NCBI GenBank assembly: GCA_947464135.1
Contig: CANHVK010000010.1
Span: 1 to 47,815, forward strand
Reading direction: 5' to 3'
Origin: Flavobacteriia bacterium
GTDB lineage: Bacteria > Bacteroidota > Bacteroidia > Flavobacteriales_D > Crocinitomicaceae
Length of the DNA stretch: 47,815 nucleotides
Part shown: piece by piece, positions 18,658 to 26,713 of the stretch
How the letters are laid out: each line of letters opens with the position of its first letter
Numbering within the stretch: position 1 is the first letter of the stretch
The notes under the pieces: generated by a model
What the model was told of the DNA's origin: nothing
Seen by the model: the letters and a program-made list of their open reading frames with translations, nothing else
The model's database searches: none
Program-made: the position numbers and the translations under genes

Positions 18658-19650
18658 ATGAGAAGTCGTAAGGTAAAACTTATTTTTTTATTGTTGTTTA
18701 ACTTTATTCGTTCTTTTTCTCAAGACATACATTGGTCTCAAATGAATCAACTTCAGTCTTTTCAAAATCCTAGTAGAGCTGGAGAATACTCAGAAGATAT
18801 TAAATTTACTTTTGCTATAAAAGATCAATGGAGAAGTGTTACTAAGCCTTATCAAACTTTTTTAGCTTCGGTAGATACCAAACTCAGAAAATATGATAAT
18901 TTTAGTTTAGCTACTAATTTTCTGTCTGATGTAGTTGGTGATGGAAGTTTTAGAACTAATCAACTAGGTGTAATCTGTAGCTATGATAAAAAACTTAATC
19001 AAAGATTTAATTTTTCTTTTGGTTTTGATTTAGGACTTGTTAATAAAGTATTAGATTTTTCGAATTTTAAATTTGATAGTCAATACGATGGGTATTTTTT
19101 TAATAATATTTTATCAAGTAATGAGAATTACGCAAATACTTCATTTACAAATTTTAATATTGGTTTAGGTATTTTTGTCGTTGTAAAATTGAATAAAATG
19201 AATAAATTATCACTTGGTTTATCTAGTTATAATTTGAATAAACCAAAAGAAACATTTTATCAATTGCAAGTAAATCGGCCCATTAGAAATAATTTAAATT
19301 TAAACCATATTTTAATTTTTAAAAGACATACTTTTAATAGTTCTCTCTATTTTGTTAAACAAAATACATATCATGAGTTTTTGATAGGTTTTTTAGATGA
19401 TTTTAAAACAAAAAGTTTAAAATATGGACATATTTATTCTGGTGTAAATTACAGATTCAAAGATGCATTCATTTTAAATTTAGGTTTATCAATAAACAAG
19501 TTGAGACTTATAGTATCCTATGATATAAATATTTCAAAACTTTATGTAGCAAGTAGAGGAAGAGGAAGTTTAGAGTTAGTTATACAATATCTATTGAAAA
19601 AACGTAAATTAACATTTCCAATAAAATATCAATGTATAGATTATTATTAA
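18658..19650 (+). CDS. PorP/SprF-family type IX secretion membrane protein
   Basis: 330 residues. A signal peptide ends at SFSQ, and then comes the family signature DIHWSQMNQLQSFQNPSRAG ('q.hfsq.....lNPa.aG' in other members). The rest alternates short hydrophobic strands and turns as in an outer-membrane beta-barrel (VKLNKMNKLSLGLSSYNLNK, GHIYSGVNYRFKDAFILNLG). PorP/SprF proteins are outer-membrane T9SS partners; F. johnsoniae SprF is needed for export of the adhesin SprB, and many bacteria have several copies paired with specific type B cargo. The downstream PorE-like gene starts inside this gene's last 19 bases, so the two are translated together. This suggests a PorP-PorE-type unit serving one of the type B CTD proteins in this window, but the pairing is inferred. 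Confidence 0.9.
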   Translation: MRSRKVKLIFLLLFNFIRSFSQDIHWSQMNQLQSFQNPSRAGEYSEDIKFTFAIKDQWRSVTKPYQTFLASVDTKLRKYDNFSLATNFLSDVVGDGSFRTNQLGVICSYDKKLNQRFNFSFGFDLGLVNKVLDFSNFKFDSQYDGYFFNNILSSNENYANTSFTNFNIGLGIFVVVKLNKMNKLSLGLSSYNLNKPKETFYQLQVNRPIRNNLNLNHILIFKRHTFNSSLYFVKQNTYHEFLIGFLDDFKTKSLKYGHIYSGVNYRFKDAFILNLGLSINKLRLIVSYDINISKLYVASRGRGSLELVIQYLLKKRKLTFPIKYQCIDYY

Positions 19651-21521
19651 CTATAGGTTTAATTACGTTTTTTTATAATAACATCCTTAGTCAAGATAGT
19701 TATAAATTAGAATATTTTAAAAAAAATAAAGCAATAAAAGATTTAAAAGATTACTATCAAAAGAAATATTTAAAAGATTCCAATAATATTTCTATTCTAG
19801 AGAGTTTTGCATATTATGAGTATTTAAATAAAGATTTTGAAAAAAGTATAGTTCATTATAATAGATTGTTTTCTTTGTCTAAAAAAAAATCACTCGAATC
19901 ACTTTTGAATTGTGGAAGAGCTTTAAAAGCTTTAGAAAATTATAAATCAGCTAAAGAAATTTTTAAACAAGGTTTAATTTTTTCGAAAGAAAAAAAAAAC
20001 AGATTGTTCATTAATTTTTTTAACAGAGAAATTGAGTCTGTAGATTGGGCTATTGAAAATAAAGATAAACTTAGTGATATTAAATTTCATGAAACTAATT
20101 TGTTTAGGTATGAGAATTCAAATGCAATTTATAATTCAAATTGGTTGGATTCTTTTCTTTTTCTTTCATATTCAAATTCAATTATTCTTGAAGATATTAA
20201 AAACATATTGTATAACCCTATAAATCGGGATTATGTAGAGTTGAAGAATCAATTAAATGGTACTAAATTTGGGAGTTTTTCAACTTCTACTATAAATAAC
20301 AGTAAAGTTTATTTTAGTTTAAGTAATTCACTAATTAATTCAAAAATTGCCTTTGGTTATATTAAAAATGATTCGATTATTAATATTTCAATTGTAAAAG
20401 GGTTAGATTATAATGACACAACAATCTACACAATGCCGAATATTTGTGAAATAAATAATAAAATATATCTTTTTTATTGTTCTAATAATTATAATTCAAA
20501 GGGAGGTTTAGATGTTTTTTTAGGTCAAATTAATGAAAATGATTCTGTTGTTAAACACATAAATATATCAAATCTAAATACTCCAACTGATGATGTGACA
20601 CCTTTTTATGATGAAAAAACTAAAATTATTTATTTTTCAAATTCTTGGATGAATGGATTTGGTGGTTTGGATGTTTTTAAAGCAAATTTTGATGATTTTA
20701 AAATCAATAAAATTCAAAATATTGGTAAGCCATTTAATTCGAGTTATAATGATTTGTATTTTAACATAAAAGATTCAATTTATACAATTACATCAAACCG
20801 GAATAAAACACACACTTGTTGCAACAATTATTATCATTTTTCAAAAAACAAAAAGCTAAATGAACTTTTTGTTAATGAACCATCTAATCAAATAGGGGGT
20901 AATAACTCTAACAAAAAGTCTTCTATTGAAAATTATCCAGATACAGTTGGTTATAATTTTGATATAAAACAAATTGAAAGACTTTTTCCAATAGTATTAT
21001 ATTTTCATAATGACATTCCAAATCCAAAATCAAAAGATACAACTACTAACATTGATTATAGCCATGCTTTTAATGATTATCTTAAATTGTACAATGAATA
21101 TCTTGTTAAGAATGACAAGATGAATACTAAAAATGAAATAGATCTTTTCTTTGAAAATGAAATACCCAAAGGTTTTAATGATCTGAATGAATTGTTAAAA
21201 TTGATATCTGAATATATATTAAAAGGAGCAAAATTTAAATTTATAGTTAAAGGTTTTGCTAGTCCGCTAGCTAGTAATACTTACAATTATAATCTAAGTA
21301 AAAGAAGAATTAGTTCAATTCTTAATTACTTAAAACTTTATAATAATGAACAATTGATTGAGTACGTTAATAAATCTATTGAAATAGAATATATACCATA
21401 TGGAGAAGAAAATTCTGATAGAAAAGTAAGTGATAATCCTAATAATAAAAAAAAATCTATATACTCAATTGATGCTGCTAGAGAAAGAAAAATAGAATTG
21501 GTTGGAATAATTTTAAAGTGA
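19632..21521 (+). CDS. PorE-like protein: TPR, beta-propeller, OmpA-like C-terminus
   Basis: 629 residues with a signal peptide ending ILSQ. Order of parts: TPR-type helices at about residues 30-140 (SILESFAYYEYLNKDFEKSI, LLNCGRALKALENYKSAKEI); a PD40/WD40-like propeller at about 150-400, with GGLDVF repeats (KGGLDVFLG and FGGLDVFKA) and DVTPFYDEKTKIIYFSNS blades; and an OmpA-like peptidoglycan-binding domain at about 530-629 (IVKGFASPLASNTYNYNLSK, then RRISSIL). This is the architecture of PorE, a T9SS component that links PorP-type proteins to peptidoglycan. It overlaps the PorP/SprF-like gene by 19 bases. No lipobox is seen, unlike the lipoprotein described for P. gingivalis PorE. The call PorE-like is by architecture; it may be one of several such proteins. 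Confidence 0.85.
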   Translation: MYRLLLTIGLITFFYNNILSQDSYKLEYFKKNKAIKDLKDYYQKKYLKDSNNISILESFAYYEYLNKDFEKSIVHYNRLFSLSKKKSLESLLNCGRALKALENYKSAKEIFKQGLIFSKEKKNRLFINFFNREIESVDWAIENKDKLSDIKFHETNLFRYENSNAIYNSNWLDSFLFLSYSNSIILEDIKNILYNPINRDYVELKNQLNGTKFGSFSTSTINNSKVYFSLSNSLINSKIAFGYIKNDSIINISIVKGLDYNDTTIYTMPNICEINNKIYLFYCSNNYNSKGGLDVFLGQINENDSVVKHINISNLNTPTDDVTPFYDEKTKIIYFSNSWMNGFGGLDVFKANFDDFKINKIQNIGKPFNSSYNDLYFNIKDSIYTITSNRNKTHTCCNNYYHFSKNKKLNELFVNEPSNQIGGNNSNKKSSIENYPDTVGYNFDIKQIERLFPIVLYFHNDIPNPKSKDTTTNIDYSHAFNDYLKLYNEYLVKNDKMNTKNEIDLFFENEIPKGFNDLNELLKLISEYILKGAKFKFIVKGFASPLASNTYNYNLSKRRISSILNYLKLYNNEQLIEYVNKSIEIEYIPYGEENSDRKVSDNPNNKKKSIYSIDAARERKIELVGIILK

Positions 21522-21627
21522 TAATTTTAATTGAATTCTTATCCCATTCTACAAAATTTGTTCGTTAAAAGTTAATAAATAGGTTTAAATATTAACTAAT
21601 TATAAAAAAAACATTTTTTCTGTTTTG

Positions 21628-21657
21628 TTGTTTTGTTTCAAAAAAAAATTAACTTTG
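21628..21657 (+). promoter_or_regulatory. Promoter of the OmpA-family gene
   Basis: TTG (21628-21630), a 19-base spacer, then TAACTTTG (21650-21657): a full match to the Bacteroidota TTG-N19-TAnnTTTG promoter. It lies 29 bases before the ATG at 21687, so this gene can be expressed apart from the PorP/PorE-like pair upstream. Confidence 0.7.
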
Positions 21658-21686
21658 TAACTAAATTTTAGATTATATTATATTTT

Positions 21687-22997
21687 ATGAAAAAAATTAT
21701 TCTGCCTGTAGCATTGTTTGTTTCTATTTTAACAAATGCTCAAGATTCTACTTACAATCAGAAATCGATTGATTTTGGAGTAGGTGTAGCAAATATTCTT
21801 ACTCCGGGTTCTTCAGTTGGCTTTAATGGTAAAAGATTAGATCCATTGTCACTTAATCTTGGTTATAGAAAAATGTTTAATAGAGAGATTGGTATTTCTG
21901 CTAATTTGGGTTACAACAACTTTAGTTCTGAAAACTCTATATTAAAAGTTAATACTAACTTCTTTTCTTTTACTTTGAATGCTGTATTAAATGTTAGAAG
22001 TATTTTGAATTTCAATGAGTTTTTAAATAATTATGGTTTATTGGCTCATTTTGGTGCTGGTGCAGTAGCAAATTTAGTATCATCAGATTTAACTATTGCA
22101 GGTCTTAAAAGAGATTTAGCTATCGTTGGAACTGCAGGAATTACTCCACAATATAGAATTAATGATAAGTTAGCATTGAATTTAGATCTTACTTTAAATG
22201 TTGTGAAATATCATCAATTAGCCTTAGATATGCAAACGTATCAAGCAGAAGGTTTAGGAAAATTGTTTGGTACTGCAACTATTGGTTTTAATTATTATTT
22301 AGGTGCTAACGGTAAAACTCATGCTGATTGGGCTCCTAGATTTGATAGAACGGCTGCGGAAATTGATGCTTTAAAAAATCGAGTTAAACAAGTTGAAAAT
22401 AAATTAACTGATTCTGATAAGGATGGTGTAGCTGATTATTTAGATTTAGAGCCAAATACTCCTGAAGGATCTGTTGTAAATACTCATGGTCAAAAAGTTT
22501 CTGACACGGATGGTGATGGAATTGAAGATAGTCAAGATTATTGTCCTACAGTAAAAGGTACTTCTGAATTCAAAGGGTGTCCTACTGCTGTTGGAAGTTC
22601 ATCTTCTACAAGCATATCAGAAGGTAAAGAAGTTGAAGGTCAAATTAAGTATGATATTGCTAAATATACAACTGATATTAACTTTCAAACTAAGAGTACT
22701 AACATTAAAAATAGTTCAAAAAAACAATTAGATGAGTTAGCTAAGATCTTATCTTCTAACCCTAACTTGTTTATCAACTTAACAGGTCACTGTGACAATA
22801 TTGGTGAAGATATTTTAAATAATCAATTATCACTAGATCGTGCAAACTCTGTAAAAGATTATCTAATCGGTAAAGGTGTTAGTTCATCTAAAGTCAATAC
22901 TAAAGGTTTAGGTACTACTAAACCTAAACAATCAAATGATACTGAAAAAGGTAGATCTGCAAATAGAAGAGTTGAATTTGAAGTTAAAACAAAATAA
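21687..22997 (+). CDS. OmpA-family outer-membrane protein with thrombospondin type 3 repeats
   Basis: 436 residues. Signal peptide MKKIILPVALFVSILTNAQ. Residues about 25-210 form a predicted 8-stranded OmpA-like barrel (FGVGVANILTPGSSVGF to TIGFNYYLG). A short coiled stretch AEIDALKNRVKQVENKL follows, then calcium-binding TSP3 repeats at about 245-295 (DSDKDGVADYLD, DTDGDGIEDSQDYCP, FKGCP). The C-terminal peptidoglycan-binding OmpA domain covers about 325-436 (INFQTKSTNIKNSSKKQLDE, LTGHCDNIGEDILNNQLSLD, ANRRVEFEV), with the Asp and Arg that contact diaminopimelate. It anchors the outer membrane to the cell wall; related proteins associate with PorE in P. gingivalis. It has its own promoter and a bidirectional terminator behind it, suggesting strong expression. 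Confidence 0.93.
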   Translation: MKKIILPVALFVSILTNAQDSTYNQKSIDFGVGVANILTPGSSVGFNGKRLDPLSLNLGYRKMFNREIGISANLGYNNFSSENSILKVNTNFFSFTLNAVLNVRSILNFNEFLNNYGLLAHFGAGAVANLVSSDLTIAGLKRDLAIVGTAGITPQYRINDKLALNLDLTLNVVKYHQLALDMQTYQAEGLGKLFGTATIGFNYYLGANGKTHADWAPRFDRTAAEIDALKNRVKQVENKLTDSDKDGVADYLDLEPNTPEGSVVNTHGQKVSDTDGDGIEDSQDYCPTVKGTSEFKGCPTAVGSSSSTSISEGKEVEGQIKYDIAKYTTDINFQTKSTNIKNSSKKQLDELAKILSSNPNLFINLTGHCDNIGEDILNNQLSLDRANSVKDYLIGKGVSSSKVNTKGLGTTKPKQSNDTEKGRSANRRVEFEVKTK

Positions 22998-23016
22998 ACT
23001 CTATCATCTAAAATTT

Positions 23017-23049
23017 AAAAAAGGTGTTCATTTTATGAGCACCTTTTTT
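23017..23049. terminator. Bidirectional terminator after the OmpA-family gene
   Basis: AAAAAAGGTGTTCAT / ATGAGCACCTTTTTT forms a 15-bp stem (one G-U type position) with a TTT loop and T-runs on both strands. It separates the OmpA-family gene from the convergent nuclease-family gene, whose stop codon lies at its edge. Confidence 0.88.
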
Positions 23050-23972
23050 TATTTACATTCTTTATTTTCACTAATATGAAATGTTAACATTCTGATTTTA
23101 TCTTGATTTAAATTTGGTTGACCTGCATCTACCCATGACGTGTACCAAATTGACCCTAAGTTTGAGATTGATTCTCTGATCTTTTCAGATACTAATCCTT
23201 TCATTTTTTTATTGTATTCGACTATAAATTCGTTACTATAAGAAATTTTTTCAAAATTTTTTTTAAATTGATATTTAGGGAAATTAATACTTTTTGTGAG
23301 TTCTGATTCACAGTTTAATACAACACTAATTTCACTGTTTGATTTATTAATTATTTTCCAAATAAATACAGAAAGGTCATCAATATATTTTGCTTTTTCA
23401 GTGAAATAATTAATGTCGTTTAAAATGATTTCTACAATTTTGGTTTCCCATAAGGCATGTATTCCATGTTGATTTGTATATTGCCCATTGTAATTTTTAG
23501 TAGTATGAAGGGGTACATGTGCATCTGCAACGTAATGACCTAATTCTGATGCATATTTAAGTATGTTTTTATAATTTTTTTCTTCGAACGCTTCTTGTAG
23601 TAAAAATTTATATTGTATAATTCTCCAAGGTAAAATTCCATGTTTATAAAGAGTATCTTCAGGTATTTGTTTATTAATTTTATTCCAAGATACTTTTTCT
23701 ATATTGCTTAAATCTCTGTAATATTCAAGATCTATATAGTGGCCAGCACCTTCTTTTTTGTTTGAATATCTTCGGCTATCAGGTCTTGTTGAGTTTTCAG
23801 TTATAAATTCAATATTATTTTTAAAGAAACCATAAACTTCATTAGGTAAAGTAAAGATAGCCATTCTATTGATTGTTTTATGCCCTTGAAATCCCCATTT
23901 ATAATTTGATTTTAATGAGAAATTTAAAAGTAATACTATAATAGAAATCTTTATAATTCTCTTATTCTTCAT
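23049..23972 (-). CDS. S1/P1-nuclease / zinc-dependent phospholipase C family protein
   Basis: 307 residues with a hydrophobic N-terminal segment (IIKISIIVLLLNFSLKS), so exported. The trinuclear zinc-site pattern is visible: WGFQGHKTINRMA (Trp26, His31), GHYIDLEYY (His78, Asp81), ELGHYVADAHVPLHTT (His146, Asp150, His156) and NQHGIHALWE (His169, His172, Glu176). WYTSWVDAGQPNL near the C-terminus is typical of the Bacteroidota branch as I recall it. In fungal S1/P1 enzymes the Trp is the mature N-terminus and binds zinc through its amine; here signal cleavage would have to fall right before Trp26 for that. Family members cut single-stranded nucleic acid or phospholipids; the substrate here cannot be told. 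Last gene of a six-gene operon, overlapping the ComB-like gene by 11 bases. Confidence 0.85.
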   Translation of the reverse strand: MKNKRIIKISIIVLLLNFSLKSNYKWGFQGHKTINRMAIFTLPNEVYGFFKNNIEFITENSTRPDSRRYSNKKEGAGHYIDLEYYRDLSNIEKVSWNKINKQIPEDTLYKHGILPWRIIQYKFLLQEAFEEKNYKNILKYASELGHYVADAHVPLHTTKNYNGQYTNQHGIHALWETKIVEIILNDINYFTEKAKYIDDLSVFIWKIINKSNSEISVVLNCESELTKSINFPKYQFKKNFEKISYSNEFIVEYNKKMKGLVSEKIRESISNLGSIWYTSWVDAGQPNLNQDKIRMLTFHISENKECK

Positions 23973-24684
23973 TGAGTAGAATTAGTTTTCCATCTTTTAA
24001 TATGGGCACAACTTTTAATTGGTTAGGTGTTAAACAATATCTTATATCTTTATTTAGGTTTAAATTTTTTAATCTTCTTCTATGAGAGCTTGCTTTCAAT
24101 AATCCAAAAGGATTTGTTTTAGCTTGTTGAAATAAGTACTTAGCAGAAATAGTTGAATCTTCATCAGAGTAAAACTTTCCTGATTTTATTAGTATATCAG
24201 CTATAGCTCCAGCACAAATTGAATCTTCTAAATTAAATTTATCTTGCCAACCCGAACAAAGACATAAGATATCTTTGTTTTGTTTCACTAACCAATTTGT
24301 TAATGCTTCTAAATTTACAATAGAACCAATTACGATTTGACCTGAATATTTACTAATTTCAATTGATTTTGTTCCGTTTGTTGTAGTTAATACTACTTCT
24401 TTATCAATGAATTTAGTATTCATAAAACTATATGGAGAATTTCCAAAGTCAAATCCTTCAACAATTTGGCCTTTTCTTTCTGCTCCTACTAAATACCCTT
24501 GCTCCTTGTAATCTAATGCTTTCTCAATAGAATCAACTGGTATTATAGCTTTAACTCCATTTGCAAGTCCTGCACAAATTGCTGTAGTAGCTCTTAAAAC
24601 ATCTATAACTACAATTATTTCAAAACCTTCTTTGTATAAATCAAAATCTCTAGGAGAAAAGCAAACTTCTATTCTATTTTTCAT
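23962..24684 (-). CDS. comB: ComB-like 2-phosphosulfolactate phosphatase
   Basis: 240 residues, full family length, cytosolic. Family motifs: VVIDVLRATTAICAGLANG (about residues 25-43), GAERKGQIVEGFDFGNSPY, VLTTTNGTKSI (about 97-107) and CSGWQDKFNLEDSICAGAIA. ComB hydrolyses 2-phospho-3-sulfolactate to sulfolactate in archaeal coenzyme M synthesis. Homologues occur in Bacillus and in many Bacteroidota, where no coenzyme M is made, so the product may serve another sulfonate pathway (see findings). No phosphosulfolactate synthase is in the window. The gene sits one base after the type B CTD protein gene and overlaps the S1/P1-nuclease-family gene by 11 bases, so all are in one transcript. Family call strong; physiological substrate uncertain. 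Confidence 0.88.
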   Translation of the reverse strand: MKNRIEVCFSPRDFDLYKEGFEIIVVIDVLRATTAICAGLANGVKAIIPVDSIEKALDYKEQGYLVGAERKGQIVEGFDFGNSPYSFMNTKFIDKEVVLTTTNGTKSIEISKYSGQIVIGSIVNLEALTNWLVKQNKDILCLCSGWQDKFNLEDSICAGAIADILIKSGKFYSDEDSTISAKYLFQQAKTNPFGLLKASSHRRRLKNLNLNKDIRYCLTPNQLKVVPILKDGKLILLNEE

Positions 24685-24685
24685 A

Positions 24686-26710
24686 TCATCTTATTAAATT
24701 GATTAATCCTCTTTTTATAATTTCTTTTTTAAATCCAGTATTAATTTGAATTTGATATATATATAGGCCATTTGGGGCATCTTGATTACCCATCTGACCA
24801 TTCCATCCATCTTCAATTTTCTTTGTGTTAAATACAGCTTGTCCCCATCGATTTATTATTGTTAATTCATAATTTTCAATATCAGCTATACTAATAATTG
24901 GTTTAAATATTGGATTAATTCCATTTGGTGTAAATGCATTTGGAATAAAAATTTTTGGATCGAAGTAAAAACATATTTGGTTTGAGTAACTTGCTGAAGT
25001 TGAATTATAAATGTTAGTGTTTTCAACACATTTTATTTTATAACATACTTTTCCTTCAAAAGATTCCAGATTGTCAATTTTATCATTATGAATCATTGAT
25101 GAATCTGAATAAATTGAATTTATACTTGTAAATGCTATATCATCAATAGATCTTTCAATTATATATCTGTTACTTCCACCTATATACCCTTGATAGTTAT
25201 TAAATAACATTGAAATAGCAAAAGAGTCTTCAATTTGATAGTTTGCTTTTAAAAGAATAGTTTGTTGAATTAAATTCTTTTTTGTGTAATTGTTACAACT
25301 ATCAACATGTTGTATATAATAATTGTATGAATTTTTATTAGTTTCTACTTCTAAATCTTTAAATATTATTTCATTTTGATTAGCATTTGCTTTTTGAATT
25401 TCAATAAATTCATTTTGTTCATTTCGTTTAAATAATGCTAATTGTTTAAGTCCTGGAGTAGGTTCAATAGTGTGTTTAATTTCAATATGATTATCTATAA
25501 CAGAAGAATAATTTGTGTAGCTTATTTTCGGTTCGCTTGGTGACTTAGAAAATACTAAATTATTATTGCTAAAAAATGAATTTCCATTTTTTGTTATTCC
25601 TTGTATTGCAATTGTATTGTTGGTAAATTTTTCTAAATTTAGTTTAAAGGTTTCTGAAGATGTAGAATCAACACACTGCCATTTATTGAATTTTTTGAGG
25701 AAAATCTTATATTTTATTACATCATCATTTGTAATTATTTTATTCCAATTTAAAACTACTTCTTTCGTACAAACGTCATATTTATTACTGAGTATTGTTG
25801 AATAAAAAGGTTGTGATTGAGCACTTGTTTGAAATTTAGGAGCAACTGAATAACAAAAGTCAAAAGCTGCTATTCTATAGTTACTTATAGTATTTATTGT
25901 AGGATTATAAATAGTATAAAAAGTATCAATCTTATTACCAGTTGATAATAATGTGTCAAGTGTACTGCTTAGTCCATTATTTTCTTGGTATATTATGTAA
26001 CCTTGAATATCATTTTCTTTTTGTTTATTCCAAGAGATAATTAAGTTTTGATTACTTGTGTCAAATCCTACTGAAGCTATTCTTGGAATTGTTGGATTAT
26101 AGCTATCTTTTAATGAATCTGATATTATTGTAGAATAGCTTACACATCCACTTTTTTTATTTCCAATTCTGTAATATAATTTATTGTTGTTACATATATC
26201 AACTGTATCTAAATATTGATTTTGATTTGTAATACTATCAATTTTTATCCATTGATTTTGGTTTTTTGCTCTCTCAATATAAATTAAATTTTTAGTATTC
26301 AAATTCTGCCAGTTTAATTGTTCAATTCCATCATCAATTTTTACCCCAGTTAGTTCTATTAAAGATGAGGTGTCTGTATATAATTTTTGAACACTATTAT
26401 TACATAATATACTTGTAATAAGGAAAAAATTGTTCTGACTAAAATTATTTGGTAAAGTGACACTTGTTTTTTGAATAGTCGAAATAGAAGTTAATGGAGT
26501 AAATGGTGATTCAGTTGAAAAAAGTTCATATTTTAAAAAAACACCTTCTGGATCAGAAGGTGTTTTCCATGAAATTGTAATATCTCCATTCATTTCTTCA
26601 TTCTCACAAACTGATAAAGGATAATCTATTCCACAACGTTTTATTTCTGATTGTCCATAAAATCTTGTGATGTAAAAAATAAAAAATATCAAATGGAATA
26701 AATTTTTCAT
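24686..26710 (-). CDS. Secreted FN3-like protein with gliding-motility type B C-terminal domain
   Basis: 674 residues. Signal peptide ends near RFYGQ. The body is a chain of fibronectin type III-like beta-sandwiches: 'ITISWKTPSDPEGVFLKYEL', 'NQNLIISWNKQKENDIQGYI', 'EVVLNWNKIITNDDVIKYKI' are clear starts of separate modules. The last ~90 residues (from about 585) form the gliding-motility-associated CTD used as a type B T9SS signal: FIPNAFTPNGINPIFKP, YELTIINRWGQAVFNTK, DGWNGQMG, PNGLYIYQIQI. Such proteins cross the outer membrane through T9SS and depend on PorP/SprF-like partners. It lies three bases downstream of the non-catalytic M16 peptidase gene and one base before the ComB-like gene, in the same operon. 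Possible roles are adhesion or surface structure. No enzymatic domain seen. Confidence 0.9.
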   Translation of the reverse strand: MKNLFHLIFFIFYITRFYGQSEIKRCGIDYPLSVCENEEMNGDITISWKTPSDPEGVFLKYELFSTESPFTPLTSISTIQKTSVTLPNNFSQNNFFLITSILCNNSVQKLYTDTSSLIELTGVKIDDGIEQLNWQNLNTKNLIYIERAKNQNQWIKIDSITNQNQYLDTVDICNNNKLYYRIGNKKSGCVSYSTIISDSLKDSYNPTIPRIASVGFDTSNQNLIISWNKQKENDIQGYIIYQENNGLSSTLDTLLSTGNKIDTFYTIYNPTINTISNYRIAAFDFCYSVAPKFQTSAQSQPFYSTILSNKYDVCTKEVVLNWNKIITNDDVIKYKIFLKKFNKWQCVDSTSSETFKLNLEKFTNNTIAIQGITKNGNSFFSNNNLVFSKSPSEPKISYTNYSSVIDNHIEIKHTIEPTPGLKQLALFKRNEQNEFIEIQKANANQNEIIFKDLEVETNKNSYNYYIQHVDSCNNYTKKNLIQQTILLKANYQIEDSFAISMLFNNYQGYIGGSNRYIIERSIDDIAFTSINSIYSDSSMIHNDKIDNLESFEGKVCYKIKCVENTNIYNSTSASYSNQICFYFDPKIFIPNAFTPNGINPIFKPIISIADIENYELTIINRWGQAVFNTKKIEDGWNGQMGNQDAPNGLYIYQIQINTGFKKEIIKRGLINLIR

Positions 26711-26713
26711 TCT

